Shown here piece after piece: positions 24,200 to 35,495 of a DNA stretch of 64,000 nt (position 1 is its first letter; every line of letters starts with the position of its first letter). A model generated the notes under the pieces. It did no database searches. It saw only the letters and a program-made list of their open reading frames with translations, and was not told where the DNA came from. The DNA is from Megalonaias nervosa. Its lineage: Eukaryota > Mollusca > Bivalvia > Unionida > Unionidae. A program made the position numbers and the translations under genes. The stretch is from positions 34,589 through 98,588 of the forward strand of contig JAECUM010004993.1 of NCBI GenBank assembly GCA_016617855.1. The letters run 5' to 3'.

Positions 24200-24369
24200 C
24201 AGTGGCGTAGCTTGGGGAGGGCGGGGGGGGGGACAGTTGTCCCCGGGCGCCATGTGCCAGGGGCGCCAAAATGAGGAAAATACAACTATTCGTTATCTCA
24301 GATGCACTCGAAGGGGGCACCAAGTTTATGTTTTGTCCCCGGCCGCTAAGTACCCTCGCTACGCCACTG
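24200..24369. mobile_element. hAT-type MITE with perfect 12-bp ends and 8-bp target duplication
   Basis: The element begins CAGTGGCGTAGC and ends GCTACGCCACTG, a perfect 12-bp inverted repeat. CCATCAGG flanks both sides (24192-24199 and 24370-24377), the 8-bp target duplication expected of hAT transposition. The 170-bp body is G/C-rich (GGGGGGGG, CCCCGGGCGCC) and codes for nothing. Intact ends and an exact duplication suggest recent mobilisation by an unseen hAT transposase. Confidence 0.9.
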
Positions 24370-24742
24370 CCATCAGGTGTATCCCGTATTATTTTGAGTG
24401 ATAAGAAACCTTGTAAATTTCATATAAATTTGACATATTTATTGTATATGCATATTCATATAGTTGCCTGTCAAAAATTAATTAACAGTTACGTCAGGGA
24501 AGAAGAAACATGTCGTCTTAGGCCTAGAGGATGTTTAGTACACTATAATTTCTTCTCAAACGTTTTAGGAGACCCTCAACATTTGTCCAGTTAAGGCAGG
24601 TGGTTGTTTAATAAAGTTGATATTAGAAGCAGGTTCGACTGGACAGTCCGACAGACAGACGGGAAGTCGGACAAACATTGTGGTGGATTTAAAAATTGTT
24701 TCTTGTAAGGTGCAGTTTCTCTATATTACTCAATATTATGTA

Positions 24743-24745
<3 letters not shown>

Positions 24746-24781
<36 letters not shown>
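24746..24781. repeat. TC microsatellite
   Basis: About 18 TC dinucleotides. Confidence 0.95.
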
Positions 24782-24784
<3 letters not shown>

Positions 24785-24839
24785 GGCGAAACAAATTTCT
24801 TGTCACAAAAGACAGAATTCGGAATGGTGGAGTGAGGAT

Positions 24840-26730
24840 AAGAAACAATTTAATATTTAAAGGCGTGTGATTATGTTCAATCTATAATCAAGCCTATCTA
24901 ATAGGGCATCTCCATAGAAACGATACCTTTACATAACGGACAGCAAGGTATGGAAACTTAAAGGAGACCAGAAATAAAACTTGTCCTTTTATGTATGTAA
25001 TTCTCTACAAATTTTAGTTCGACTGTAATGTTCATAAATTAAATATCGTAGGCGGGTAGTGATTATATTGCGCGGAAGATACCACGATTCCGTAAATTGC
25101 CGAGTTTTTCCGAGTTTTGATGAGACGACAGATCACATATTCCTGTGACGCAATACTATCCAGTCCTCGAATACAAACAGAAACATGGCGAGCGAGACAG
25201 AAGGGAGGAGACCAGATTTGGGTTGCACATTGAAAAGTTGAATCTGCTTCCGAGATAAGCTGACTTATAACAAGACTAAATAAAGGACTGTATTCAGGAC
25301 GATCTACCGAATTTCATTTACAGAAGAGTTTTAGTAGTAATATTTCTACAGTAATCTGTCTCTTGTACTAAGCCAAATAATATACACACTTATGTACCTT
25401 TTACAGGTGCGCCGTATACCGGTTTACCGCAGTGTTTTTTCCCGTGGTATGTAATAGGGTATTATTTAATTGTTCCGGTACGTCGGTAGTTTCCGACTTT
25501 ATTGATATTAAAAACATATTTTCATTATTCATGACAAAATAATTTCAAAAATCATCTTTTTCGCAAAAACGGTTGTATTTGTCACATATTAATGGCAAAG
25601 AATACAAGCATAATTATATTTATGATCCTTCAATTACATGTTTGACAGGTGTCACGTATTCCAAAGCGGTGGCCAAATGGAATGTTGTGAAACATATTCT
25701 GGCCAAATCCAACAGTCGGAAAAATTTTGGATTGAGAAAAGAAAACAATTTAAAAGACAGCATATGTCATGTTTTAGTTATTTTCTAGCGCACTTACCTT
25801 GCATGTATGGCAAATGGGATCATATACTCGCTTTGTATCTCCTCGAGCCTGGGCTCGATCTCGATTCCTACACATGCAAGGCCAGTGCTCACAATCCAAG
25901 TTGTTGGATATCTCCAGATTCTCCGCTACTTTCGATCTAAAGACCACATTTTTGCCAACATCTGAGCAGTCGAGATAACTGAATATTAATTCTGAGAACT
26001 TGTAGTACAATGGAATTAATGTCAACAAAGTTGACAAGAAATGAACCAATATTGTACAGCATAAAGAGCTTACAGAATGTTGTATTGTTTGATGTAACAC
26101 TGACACCTGAAAGGTTATATCGTGTCGAGGCTCATAGATTAAAGTGCCATGCCATGAAACATACCACGGAGGCCCTATCCGGTTGGCCCTGGGTAGGATG
26201 TTGTAAGTTCTGGGCGCTAACAACAGAACGATCGTTGTCCAAAGAGTTTAAAATGGGGATTGAGATCGAATCAGTTAGTAATAACTGATGTGCAAGAATA
26301 CAGAAAACAACACATTTATTTATTTGTAAGAAAAGCTTACCTTCACGAATTCGGTCATCTGCTTGTCGAGACACGGCATAAAAATTATTATTTTTAATAC
26401 AAAGTGAACTTAAGTAAACATTGCTATAGCCTCTGAAGTGTTTTATAAATCCCAATCTTCCTATCACTTAATCTGAGTCTTTTTCTTGACAAGTTTATGA
26501 TGTTTGGAAAGTAACTATGTCTAAACGCATATACTGTCAGCCTGTATATATTAATAGTAGCGAGCCCTCTTTACGTCTGGAACACGCCAATACCACAACG
26601 TAACTATGACTTTAATTAATGCTTTTATTGAATATAATTTAAAGATTAAATTAAATCACACTTTAGAAAAGGTAAAGAAAAAACTAACAACAGTTTAAAT
26701 TACGTAATTTATGCAATCTATTTTCTTATA
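24840..26730. other. Mostly gene-free; possible first-exon-like ATG near 25186
   Basis: At 25186 an ATG in a purine-rich context (GAAACATGG) starts MASETEGRRPDLG and meets a possible donor G|GTTGCA. Its phase would fit the acceptor at 26742, but this is a one-in-three coincidence. A tRNA-like box pair near 25790-25880 (TAGCGCACTTACCTTGCATG and CTCGATCTCGATTCC) may be another SINE. Longer open frames here, such as the minus frame 25774-26223, carry no domain I recognise. Confidence 0.3.
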
Positions 26731-26741
26731 AATATTAGCAG

Positions 26742-26879
26742 GGCGTCACATTGATACGGGTGCCGTTGGGCTTATAAATCTTGGCATACCAGGATGGGGC
26801 ATGTATATACTTCACAATCTCCAGCGTGAAGTTAAGGAGATCAGTCATGCCAGGAAAGGCCAGAGAAAGTTACAAGATG
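26742..26879. CDS. Short protein-like island, strand undecided
   Basis: On the plus strand this is bounded by a good acceptor (tattagcag) and donor (GATG|GTACGT) and reads RHIDTGAVGLINLGIPGWGM, then YILHNLQREVKEISHARKGQ and RKLQD: a possible membrane segment followed by a charged helix. On the minus strand an ATG at 26848 opens a 37-codon frame with G/C-rich third positions ending YKPNGTRINVTPC and a stop at 26735, with AATAAA about 106 bases further on at 26629-26624. No minus-strand splice acceptor is clear. I do not recognise either peptide. The plus reading does not splice in phase onto chitin synthase exon 1; a short candidate exon at 31165-31200 would fit its phase. It may be an unknown small gene or chance. 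Confidence 0.3.
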
Positions 26880-27985
26880 GTACGTCATTTTAAATAGCAT
26901 TACTTCAATGTTAAATAGGAAAATAATTGGGGAAAAAAACCTAAAAGATGTGCCAAATCCTTTTTTGTTGTTATAAATTATTCATAAGTTATATCTTTGT
27001 ACTCTATCAAAAATGTAATTTGTTAGCTCTTTTGAAGTTTCAGTGTACGAAATTTTGAACACTAATTTTCTTTAAGATACACAACACGTTTTATGCTATT
27101 GCGTAAGGAAATCAATTACGTTTAAGTGGCTTCATCGAGATATATTCTACCTTGTACAAAGTTTCCTTTGTTTTAGTCATTTGTGCATTTTCAAGGTGAT
27201 ATTTCTGTTATTGTAAACTCAATATGGATCAACGTTTATGAAATACTCTACACTTGCTTTATGCAAAGTTACAAACAAAACTCTGAGATTATTAATATGT
27301 AATTTGATTTCTTATTCATTTATTTATTTATCATTATCATCATCATCATCATCGCCATCATCATCATTGTTGTTGTTACGGAAACTATTCCGTATTGAAA
27401 AGCTAATAAATAATTAAAACCACGTCAAGCAGACAAATAATAAGCGAATGATAAGGACTCGTTTATCGGCCGATGATTAATAAGATTTTGATTATGTATT
27501 ATGACTTCATATTACAGAATTAACAATAGATTTAGGTGTTCGTGAATTATATTAAATTAAACTTAAGAATGCATTTTGATGAAATTTTCATTTTAAAACT
27601 TAATGTTAGAAATCAAAATTAAGAACTCAAAATGTGCTGCTGTTTTGCTTTGTTTGCCATCTTGTAAGTGTTTAGAAAAGTACAAATAATTAACGGCTAT
27701 TTAATATTTTTCATAAAATGTTCTATATTTATACAGAATGCAAATAACTAAATAAAATGAATTGTTACTGCTGTTATTAAGATTCAGTAATGTGTCTGAT
27801 TTAATACTTGTTGTATTAAAAATAAATCACGCCTCTGCTTACTATCCAAAGACTTTTATGTGATAAGTACAAATATCTAGAAATACGATTGGTTTATTTT
27901 CGTCGTTGGCCTTAAACTCATTTTTAACACATTAATGGCTATACCATGCCGTGGAAATCAGAAGCTTTTCCAATGACATATCGAA
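26880..27985. other. Gene-free AT-rich DNA
   Basis: A short ATC trinucleotide run near 27330-27370 is the only obvious pattern. Confidence 0.5.
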
Positions 27986-27989
27986 GCAG

Positions 27990-28075
27990 CCGACTCGGGC
28001 TGGCATTAGCGGTTATCGAACCTGGGACCCTTGAATTACGGGTCCGACGCTCAACCATCTGAGATAAAGAAATAC
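27990..28075 (-). repeat. tRNA-derived SINE head
   Basis: On the minus strand: CTCAGATGGTTGAGCGTCGG (A-box-like), an anticodon-like arm, then CCCAGGTTCGATAACC (B-box-like). The arms are well kept but there is no acceptor-stem pairing, so it is a SINE rather than a tRNA gene. Confidence 0.55.
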
Positions 28076-28589
28076 AAACATGCAGCGACACTATCGACGA
28101 TGTAGTTTCATTTCTACGAACGCATTTAAACGTTGAAAAAGAGCAGTTAGATTACGGATTTGTTTTTTGATTGATTGGGCATACGATGGTTTGATATAAA
28201 AGATAATATCGTTTTGACTGCTTTGCCATTAAAGTCAAAAATGTCTCAGATCCCTTCACTCTTTATTGATACATTGCAAAACAAATGTAGAGTTTTGTCA
28301 GAAGTAATGCAGCCATTAATATGAGCTTCTGCAGATCGACGCCTAACAATCTACAGATACAACGCTCTTGATCAAATCTAATTATATTGGACGCTTGACA
28401 TGACAAAACCCCGCCACACACACCGCTGCACCCCCGACCCGAGACGAATAATTGCTGAAGAAATGTCTGTAGAAAGGAGAAATACAATAATAATATAGAT
28501 AGGTTGTGAGAGTTCTGATTGTTTTCTTCATATCTCTTTATTGAAGTGAAAATGTTTAGACACAACTATGCTGATGTATGTAATATGGA

Positions 28590-28780
28590 GTCACGATTGA
28601 TCGGTAGTTACGGCACTGTACTCGTGTCCGAAGGTTGCGGTTCGATTCCCACCATCAGACAAGTCCGTATCAGCTACCGTGACATGTCCTTGAACACAGC
28701 GTTTTATTCTACGTGCCACTGCTAATATAACCGTCAAAGTGTTGCTGTGCCCTAACACACCAATTAAACCAAACCAGCGA
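28590..28780 (+). repeat. tRNA-derived SINE
   Basis: GATCGGTAGTTACGGCACTG followed by GGTTGCGGTTCGATTCCC gives A- and B-box-like blocks. An unrelated body follows and ends near ACACACCAATTAAACC. It is a different family from the SINE at 61384. Confidence 0.5.
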
Positions 28781-28799
28781 AAACAAGGTCGTTCGACAT

Positions 28800-31600
28800 C
28801 ATCGTCCTCGGTGTCAACTCAGTGTTCAAGTTTTTGTGCAAGCCCATAAATGAGAAAATGGCGAGACCGTGCCTTCACCTGATAACATATTGTCTACCAG
28901 ACGATGATCCGTATGATATCTTTCCAACATAATATGATAGATCCATGATTTATATTGTAGTAATTAAACGTATTGTGCGTGGGCACATAAGGGCAAATCA
29001 ATAAATATGAGGGCAAAGAAATAAAAACTCCAAGGGTCAAGTGCATTATCAAATCATCAAAAGGTACCTATTGGGTGTTTTTAATATAAAAGAGCAAAAC
29101 ATATATGCCGTGTATCAGTTTGTTTTCTTTGTGGGCGGATGTGTTTGGATAGTATGTTACAGAACGGCTCCTTGCGCATATCATATACGAAAGATGTAGT
29201 TCTGTAGCTAATATTTGATACTGATATTTAAGTCGATTTCCCTATCGCAAACTCTGATTGGAACCGTTATGATTTGAGGGGTGGGGGATGTTGTGTTTTT
29301 AAAGCCTTGAATTTGACTTCCTTGCGTCTATATGCTTCAATACACATAATAAAACTTACATAAGTCTCAGTTTTGAATTCCATTGATAAAATATAGCCAG
29401 GTACGGATTAAGGTTATCAGGTGCCTGAGGTTCATAGCAGGGAAGGGAATAAGTATGTATCACATATTGGAATGGAAGGCCTAAACTGGGGGCCTACTAA
29501 GCATCAGGTCCAAAGGCTATATCATTATTAGCCTGTGGGTTAACTCGGCTCTGAGTAGCGGAAAATATTTGAATAGCGTAATATTGGGGGTATGTAATAA
29601 ATGCAATACTGCATAGGTAGGTTTTTTCCGTGACAGAAGAGTGTCACAATCATAGACCGAGATGGGACAGGATCCTTGATAAGGTTACAAAACCAAAAAG
29701 AGCCTGATCATGTTATCAAAGTTCCCCCACCAGCTTACGCTACACTAGATTGGATCAAACATGGCTTCCAGACAGTCAACATACAGACAGAAACTTGTTA
29801 GCTAAGTATTATATTTTGGTATGAATACGCATCAGCCTGACAGCATCAACGTATCCGGGCTCTTTATTTAAATCGTTCCTTTTGCTGACTCGAACAAAAT
29901 ATGGGATATATAATTTTGCGTAGAACTGAACATCCCATGTGCACGAGCTTTTGAATATAAATAAAGAGAAGAAACTCATCCAAGATAAAGAAAAATAGCT
30001 CCAGTCATTTTCTTAATTATCAGCATTGTCGTCTTTATCATCATAATCCCCTTTCCCCTCCATTTTCCAAGTTTGCCCGTTTCATACCTCATTGTTGATG
30101 ATGTTTTTCTTACCTTTCTGTTATAGATTGGTGTAAACCCGTTTAGTGAACATTAAATATTATATATTTTTTAAAATGTACGGACTAATTGGAACCATGT
30201 AAGCACCATATGACCTTTATTTTCTTGAAGTACCGCTAAACACCAATCAATCAACCAAGCAGTAAAGCGGGCATCAGACCTTTCTTGCTTCAATCAATCC
30301 AGCTTTAAAAAGGTATCTGTATTGATTTTTGGCGGAGAGACACCCATCAAGGCAAGACTACTCTCCCATTTAATTTCGGATGAGCCCCAGTCTTTCGTGC
30401 ACGTTGAAGGGTCGAAAAGACTTATTCTCACATTCCTGTATGTGTATGATCATGTTTTCCAGTGTAGAAAATCAGTGCAAGATAGCGCTAACCATCGTGA
30501 TGCGTGATCTTTGTCAAGATTTGTAGATTACTTTGACCTTCTGCTGCGAGCATAGTGCATATAAAATAGCAAAAATTTACCGAATTCCATCTCCACTTGA
30601 AATTTCTTTCACAAAATTGAAAATAAACATCAACTACAACATATGTACATACTGAAACGAGCAGCGCTTGATGTTAAACACGCAAACACGCAGCTTGGCA
30701 CAAATCGATTTAGGTACATGTACAGCTTCTTTCGTCCGATTTAAAGTCAAAAGTTTTGTAATTACTATTTTTTGGAAAAAATCATATTTCACTATTATTT
30801 TTCAAAGGTTAATGAGTTCTATATCAAAGTTGAATTGACGACTATTTCATTATGTTGATTAATGTTATGGATAAGAAAAGATTTTATTTTGTTATCTGTT
30901 CACATTTGTATCATTGCGCAAACTATCTGCTACACACAGTCCAGGCGCTGTCTATTTACATTATTATAGTAATTTCAACCATTTCTCTGTTAATTCTAAA
31001 AGGTGTTTAAATGACATTTAAAGTTTACAAGGAGTATTTCAGTGTAAATATGACGTTTTAAGATCCATCTTAAGGTTAGGAAGCATTCATTTGGTGTTTG
31101 CTCTTTGACGGTTACATAACAAATTCACAATATGCCATTCTGATTTCAGCCATTTTTATTTCAGAAATGTCAGAAAAAGATTCAATCGTTATGCTTCAGG
31201 GTAGGATAGGAAAATTCTACTTTCGGCATCAAATGTTTGTGTCAGATACTAGGCAAAAAGTTTTATACGAGGCAAAATTCTGACATAGGGAGGAATGTTC
31301 TTATCCTATAGCGATGCATATAAAGAAATCTACGAAGCCTTATAGTAGCATTCAAATGTTGAGATAAAGTACTTACCGCAAACATGCAGCACATCTGTAT
31401 ATCCCTTTCTGTTACAGAAGATCTGCAATTTCTATGCACAGTGTATAATATCGTGATTATTGAGAGTCTCAAAAGTGTTTATTTAGTCAGTATTATTGGC
31501 AAATACTAACATTCAAGTTAACCAAAATGCACAAGATGATTTATTATTATTATTATTAGTAGTAGTAGTATTCAATGTAGACACCCTCTGCGACTGTCCC
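28800..31600. other. Gene-free DNA upstream of chitin synthase
   Basis: Possible promoter-distal DNA. A short candidate exon at 31165-31200 (acceptor tttatttcag, donor G|GTAGGA; reads MSEKDSIVMLQ) is too small to claim. TA-rich text and an ATT run lie near 31540-31565. Confidence 0.4.
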
Positions 31601-31637
31601 CCTATGCCGTCATTGACATCTACGCAAGGGTTGATGT

Positions 31638-31645
31638 TTTATAAG
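31638..31645 (+). promoter_or_regulatory. Candidate TATA box of the chitin synthase gene
   Basis: TTTATAAG lies about 70 bases before the ATG at 31708. A short upstream frame (ATG 31661 to TAG 31702) would be in the leader. This matters only if exon 1 is the first exon; the sequence just before 31735 is also a usable splice acceptor. Confidence 0.3.
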
Positions 31646-31707
31646 AATGCCAGGTCCAAGATGAAAATCCATTTTCTTTGTGGCAAAACGAACTTAAAAT
31701 AGTCTTT

Positions 31708-31931
31708 ATGCCATATTACCGCTGTCTTATTCAGGCTGTTTTCGGCCGATCGAGTAAAGGCCATGACAACAAGGGATTTATTGAAGAAGACGACAATGAG
31801 AATTTATCCGAGTCGAGCAGTAATTCAGACGATAATATAAAGGATAATGGAGACAGCGCGTACCACACATTACCCTCCAAAGGGACAGCAGAACCGGGAG
31901 AAAAGAGCAACGATACTTCAGATAAACAAAG
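31708..31931 (+). CDS. Chitin synthase exon 1: acidic N-terminal tail
   Basis: From ATG 31708 the frame reads MPYYRCLIQAVFGRSSKGHD and then an acidic, serine-rich stretch with EEDDNENLSESSSNSDDN and SAYHTLPSKGTAEP. The donor AG|GTATTT after 31931 leaves two bases that join the A at 37164 as arginine. An alternative is that a splice acceptor (cttattcag) puts the exon start at 31735. Confidence 0.65.
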
Positions 31932-31963
31932 GTATTTCATTTCAAACAGAACAGCCAATACAG

Positions 31964-32008
<45 letters not shown>

Positions 32009-35000
32009 TTATAACACTTCAAATTTTGTAAAAGAATATATAATATAATATAATTTAATATAATATAATATAATATAAAACAAACTAAAATACAAAAGAG
32101 GGCACGTTAATTAATATTGAAAGTACCTGATATATTTTCAGGTACACATAAATCAGTATAGAAAACGGATTCTGGGCCATTTGACCTTTCACCCATAACC
32201 CTTCACTTTTCGTTCCAAACCTCGGGTTTTCACCCTATGTCAGTGCCATCCAAAAGGTTGGTCATGCAACCTTTTACCCCTAACCCTTGACCTTTCGCTC
32301 CTAATCTCTGGTTTTCACCCTAGACCAATGACCTCCAAAAAGTTATGAAAACCTTAACTACCGGCCTTCAAACCTACAGGATATCTGAGCCTCTCAACCC
32401 CTGGCCTAGGTTCTGATCTACCTAGCCTCCAACTTTCACCCTAGGCCAATGACCTTAAAGCCTGCAACTGGTCTTCATAAAACCTATGACACTGACCTTC
32501 AGATTTTAACGACTCTAGCCTACTTCCTGGGCCATTGGTGCTCAAAATCACGAGCCACTGGTCTTTGAAAAACTTGACCACTGGCCTAAGTCCTGTCACC
32601 GATATTTAAATTAGTTTTTTTTTTTTATGACAACGGGTCACAGGCCTGGCGCCATTCCACACATGAAAACAATACAGTATTAAAAGCCAGCGGCTACGAG
32701 GCGCTGTTGCGGACAAAAGCTGGTCCAATCAGAATGTTGTCGTTGAAATTTTAATGTCATATCTCCAGAATTCCAATTTCTCGTGCTGTATTAAAAAAAT
32801 CCTTGTCCTGAAAGTTACATTTTCTAGGTCGAGATTTTAGATTGTACCTTTTGAATTAAACAGTAGTGGTTGAAAGTTATATTTTCTATGTCGAGGTTTA
32901 AGATTGTGTCGTTTGAATTACACGGCGGTGGTTGAAATTTCAGTTTTATACGTCGATAATTCCTAATTTACGTCTTGGTTCAAAGAGTTTATGTTGAACG
33001 TTCTATTTCATATGCTGAGTATATAGATTTCATCTGTTGAATTACACAGCGCTGGTTGAAAATTCGATGTCCAATGTCGAGTTTTTAGATTGTATTTTCT
33101 GAATTACACGGCGGGTGTTGAAATTTTAATGTCATATGTCGAGAGTTTCAATTTAACATGTCGAATCACACTGATTGTGCTGAGTTTTTAAATTGTATCT
33201 GTTAAATTACATAGAAATGGTTGGACATTTTATTGTACTTGTCAGAATTGCTATTTTGATATGGTGAAATGGTGTGTTGATGTTAAAAATAAAATTACAC
33301 AATGTCCACTTCAACAATTTAAAATAATATCGAGTATTAAGATACATCATTCGTGTATTCAGTTATGAGGCGCCATTACATTTCGTGCCTTTACAAATTG
33401 AAAGTTACTATTCACAAGCCGAGAATTACTATGAATTTCTTTGCTAGAGGTCACTTTCGTGAACGGACCGCGTTATTTTTAAAAAAGAAGGCTGCTTCTC
33501 GTTGCTGTGAAATTCAACAGATGAAATCTAAATACTCGCCATATGAATGGAACTTTCATCACAAACAGTTACATTTAATGTGTGAATTAGGTATTCTCGA
33601 TATATAATATTGAAATTTCAACCAACGCTGTGTAATTCAAAATATACATTGTAAAACGTCGACATAGGAAATAGAACTTTAAACCACCACTGTATGACTC
33701 AACATATAAAATCTAACATCTCGATCAGGAAAATGGAACTTTAAGGACATGCAGTTTGATCCAACACGTGATAGTGGATTTCTCGACATACGACATGGAA
33801 ATTTCAACTGCAACTTTCCCATTGGACCAGCTTTTGTCCGCTACGGAGCCTCATAAGCGGCTGTCCCACAATAATATTATTTCCACAATGGTAGAATGTA
33901 TTCAAGCTATGAAAAAGTTTTTCTAAATAAATTATGGAGCTCGGATTTTACACACACACACACACCATATCGCTGTCTACCAACCCAGTTTTACACATTA
34001 TATGTTCTAGCTCGGTGATATAAGTAATATAGCAAATGAATTTAACAAGATATCAGTAAAATGCACAGTAAATGCCTATGTCACTTATAAATAGCTGAAA
34101 ATTTTCTAAACACTACTCTTTAAAATTTGAAAGTGATGATTCAGTGTGCAGATATCTTGTAGTGTGTGATATGAGAATGTTTAATATCTTCATTGTTCTG
34201 TTCTTCTCGTCTTTAATTCTTTGCAACTGTTGTAGTTGTGATTGCAATGTGTTATAACTGTCGAAAGACTTCCTTGTTCCTGCCAAGTCACCAAGTCAGA
34301 TATTTCAGCATTTATATTTTGATCATTTGGTTTAAACAATTTTTGTATCTTTTTTTATAGATTCTGTATTTGATTCCACTCTAACCGTTCGCAAAGCATA
34401 TTATGCAGTTGATGAAATCTTAACCAAATCATAGCAGCTTAATTGGTTTTTATCCATTTCTTTTTGCAGTTGTGTGTTTAGTAGATTTTTCTATTATACT
34501 CTGAGCCATAACTGTTAATTGATTTATAACTGTCTCTCCATGTTTTTGTATTATTCAATTTACCATCATCCAAAGTCTTAAGTATTTGGGAGTCAACATG
34601 GCTTTGTAAAAAAAAAAATTATTAGCAGTGTCAGATATTTTGATTGGATCTACTAAATTTGCAATTGATTGGATCTACTAAATTTTTATTACCATTTCTG
34701 CTAAAGTTAAAGTGTTCAAAATTTTTCATCTTTATCTATGAATTTAAAGCTAAATTCTTGTACTCTCGAGTCTTCATCTATAATTTTGATATTTATTTAT
34801 GGCACCTCTTTGTAACTGTTTGTATGGATTAGCTTGATTTGGAGATAAAATATCCGTTAAATACGTTGTTAGTACGAAGAGACTCAGCGGTCGCAATAGC
34901 GACAGTACCATTTCATTCATTGATGAAAAAAATCAAAAAATGTTTTGAAAATATTTATGAATATTTGTTTATCTTTGGTAAGAGAAAAAAATCAATAGTA

Positions 35001-35458
35001 GCATTAATAATCTGGCTCTTTAAACACGGCATGGAGAGATTATTTCACTGTGATAGCTTATAATGTCATTTTGTTCATTGTGTTTATTGCTAGAATTTGC
35101 TTTAATTGTATTAAAACAAGGTTTATTTAAAGCAACAAAAAGGGATTAAGGATTGAATAAAGAGCCCAGCTTCCGCTTTAGGATTAAAAAGCAAATAAAC
35201 TGTGTCAGAAACTAAGTGTTATTGTGGTATTATTTTCCTAAATTTAACAAAAAGTGTTCAATAAACACTGTACAGTACACACTGTAGATACAAGACATGC
35301 ATGCGTATATGTACATGAAAAGAAAAAAAAAGAAGCATTACAGAACATGTTCACTGAGTTGATTATATGTGATCTATGCATGAGAGAACAGTCAACAGAA
35401 AGACATTTAATCGTGTGTTCATATGGGTATGTAATTTATATATATATATATATATATA

Positions 35459-35495
<37 letters not shown>

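Noticed and set aside
25774..26223. 149-codon minus-strand open frame
   Set aside because: No recognisable domain, composition like the neighbourhood, and part of it overlaps tRNA-like repeat text; no splice or promoter support.
27990..28075. Possible minus-strand tRNA gene
   Set aside because: tRNA-like arms without a matching acceptor stem; better explained as a SINE head.
31165..31200. Short exon-like segment upstream of chitin synthase exon 1
   Set aside because: Acceptor and donor are plausible, but its phase does not fit exon 1 and 11 codons are too few to identify; kept only as a lead for the unknown island at 26742.
13600..31600. Search for myosin motor exons belonging to the chitin synthase
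   Set aside because: No P-loop, switch or other myosin strings seen in any frame; this is absence of evidence within the window only.
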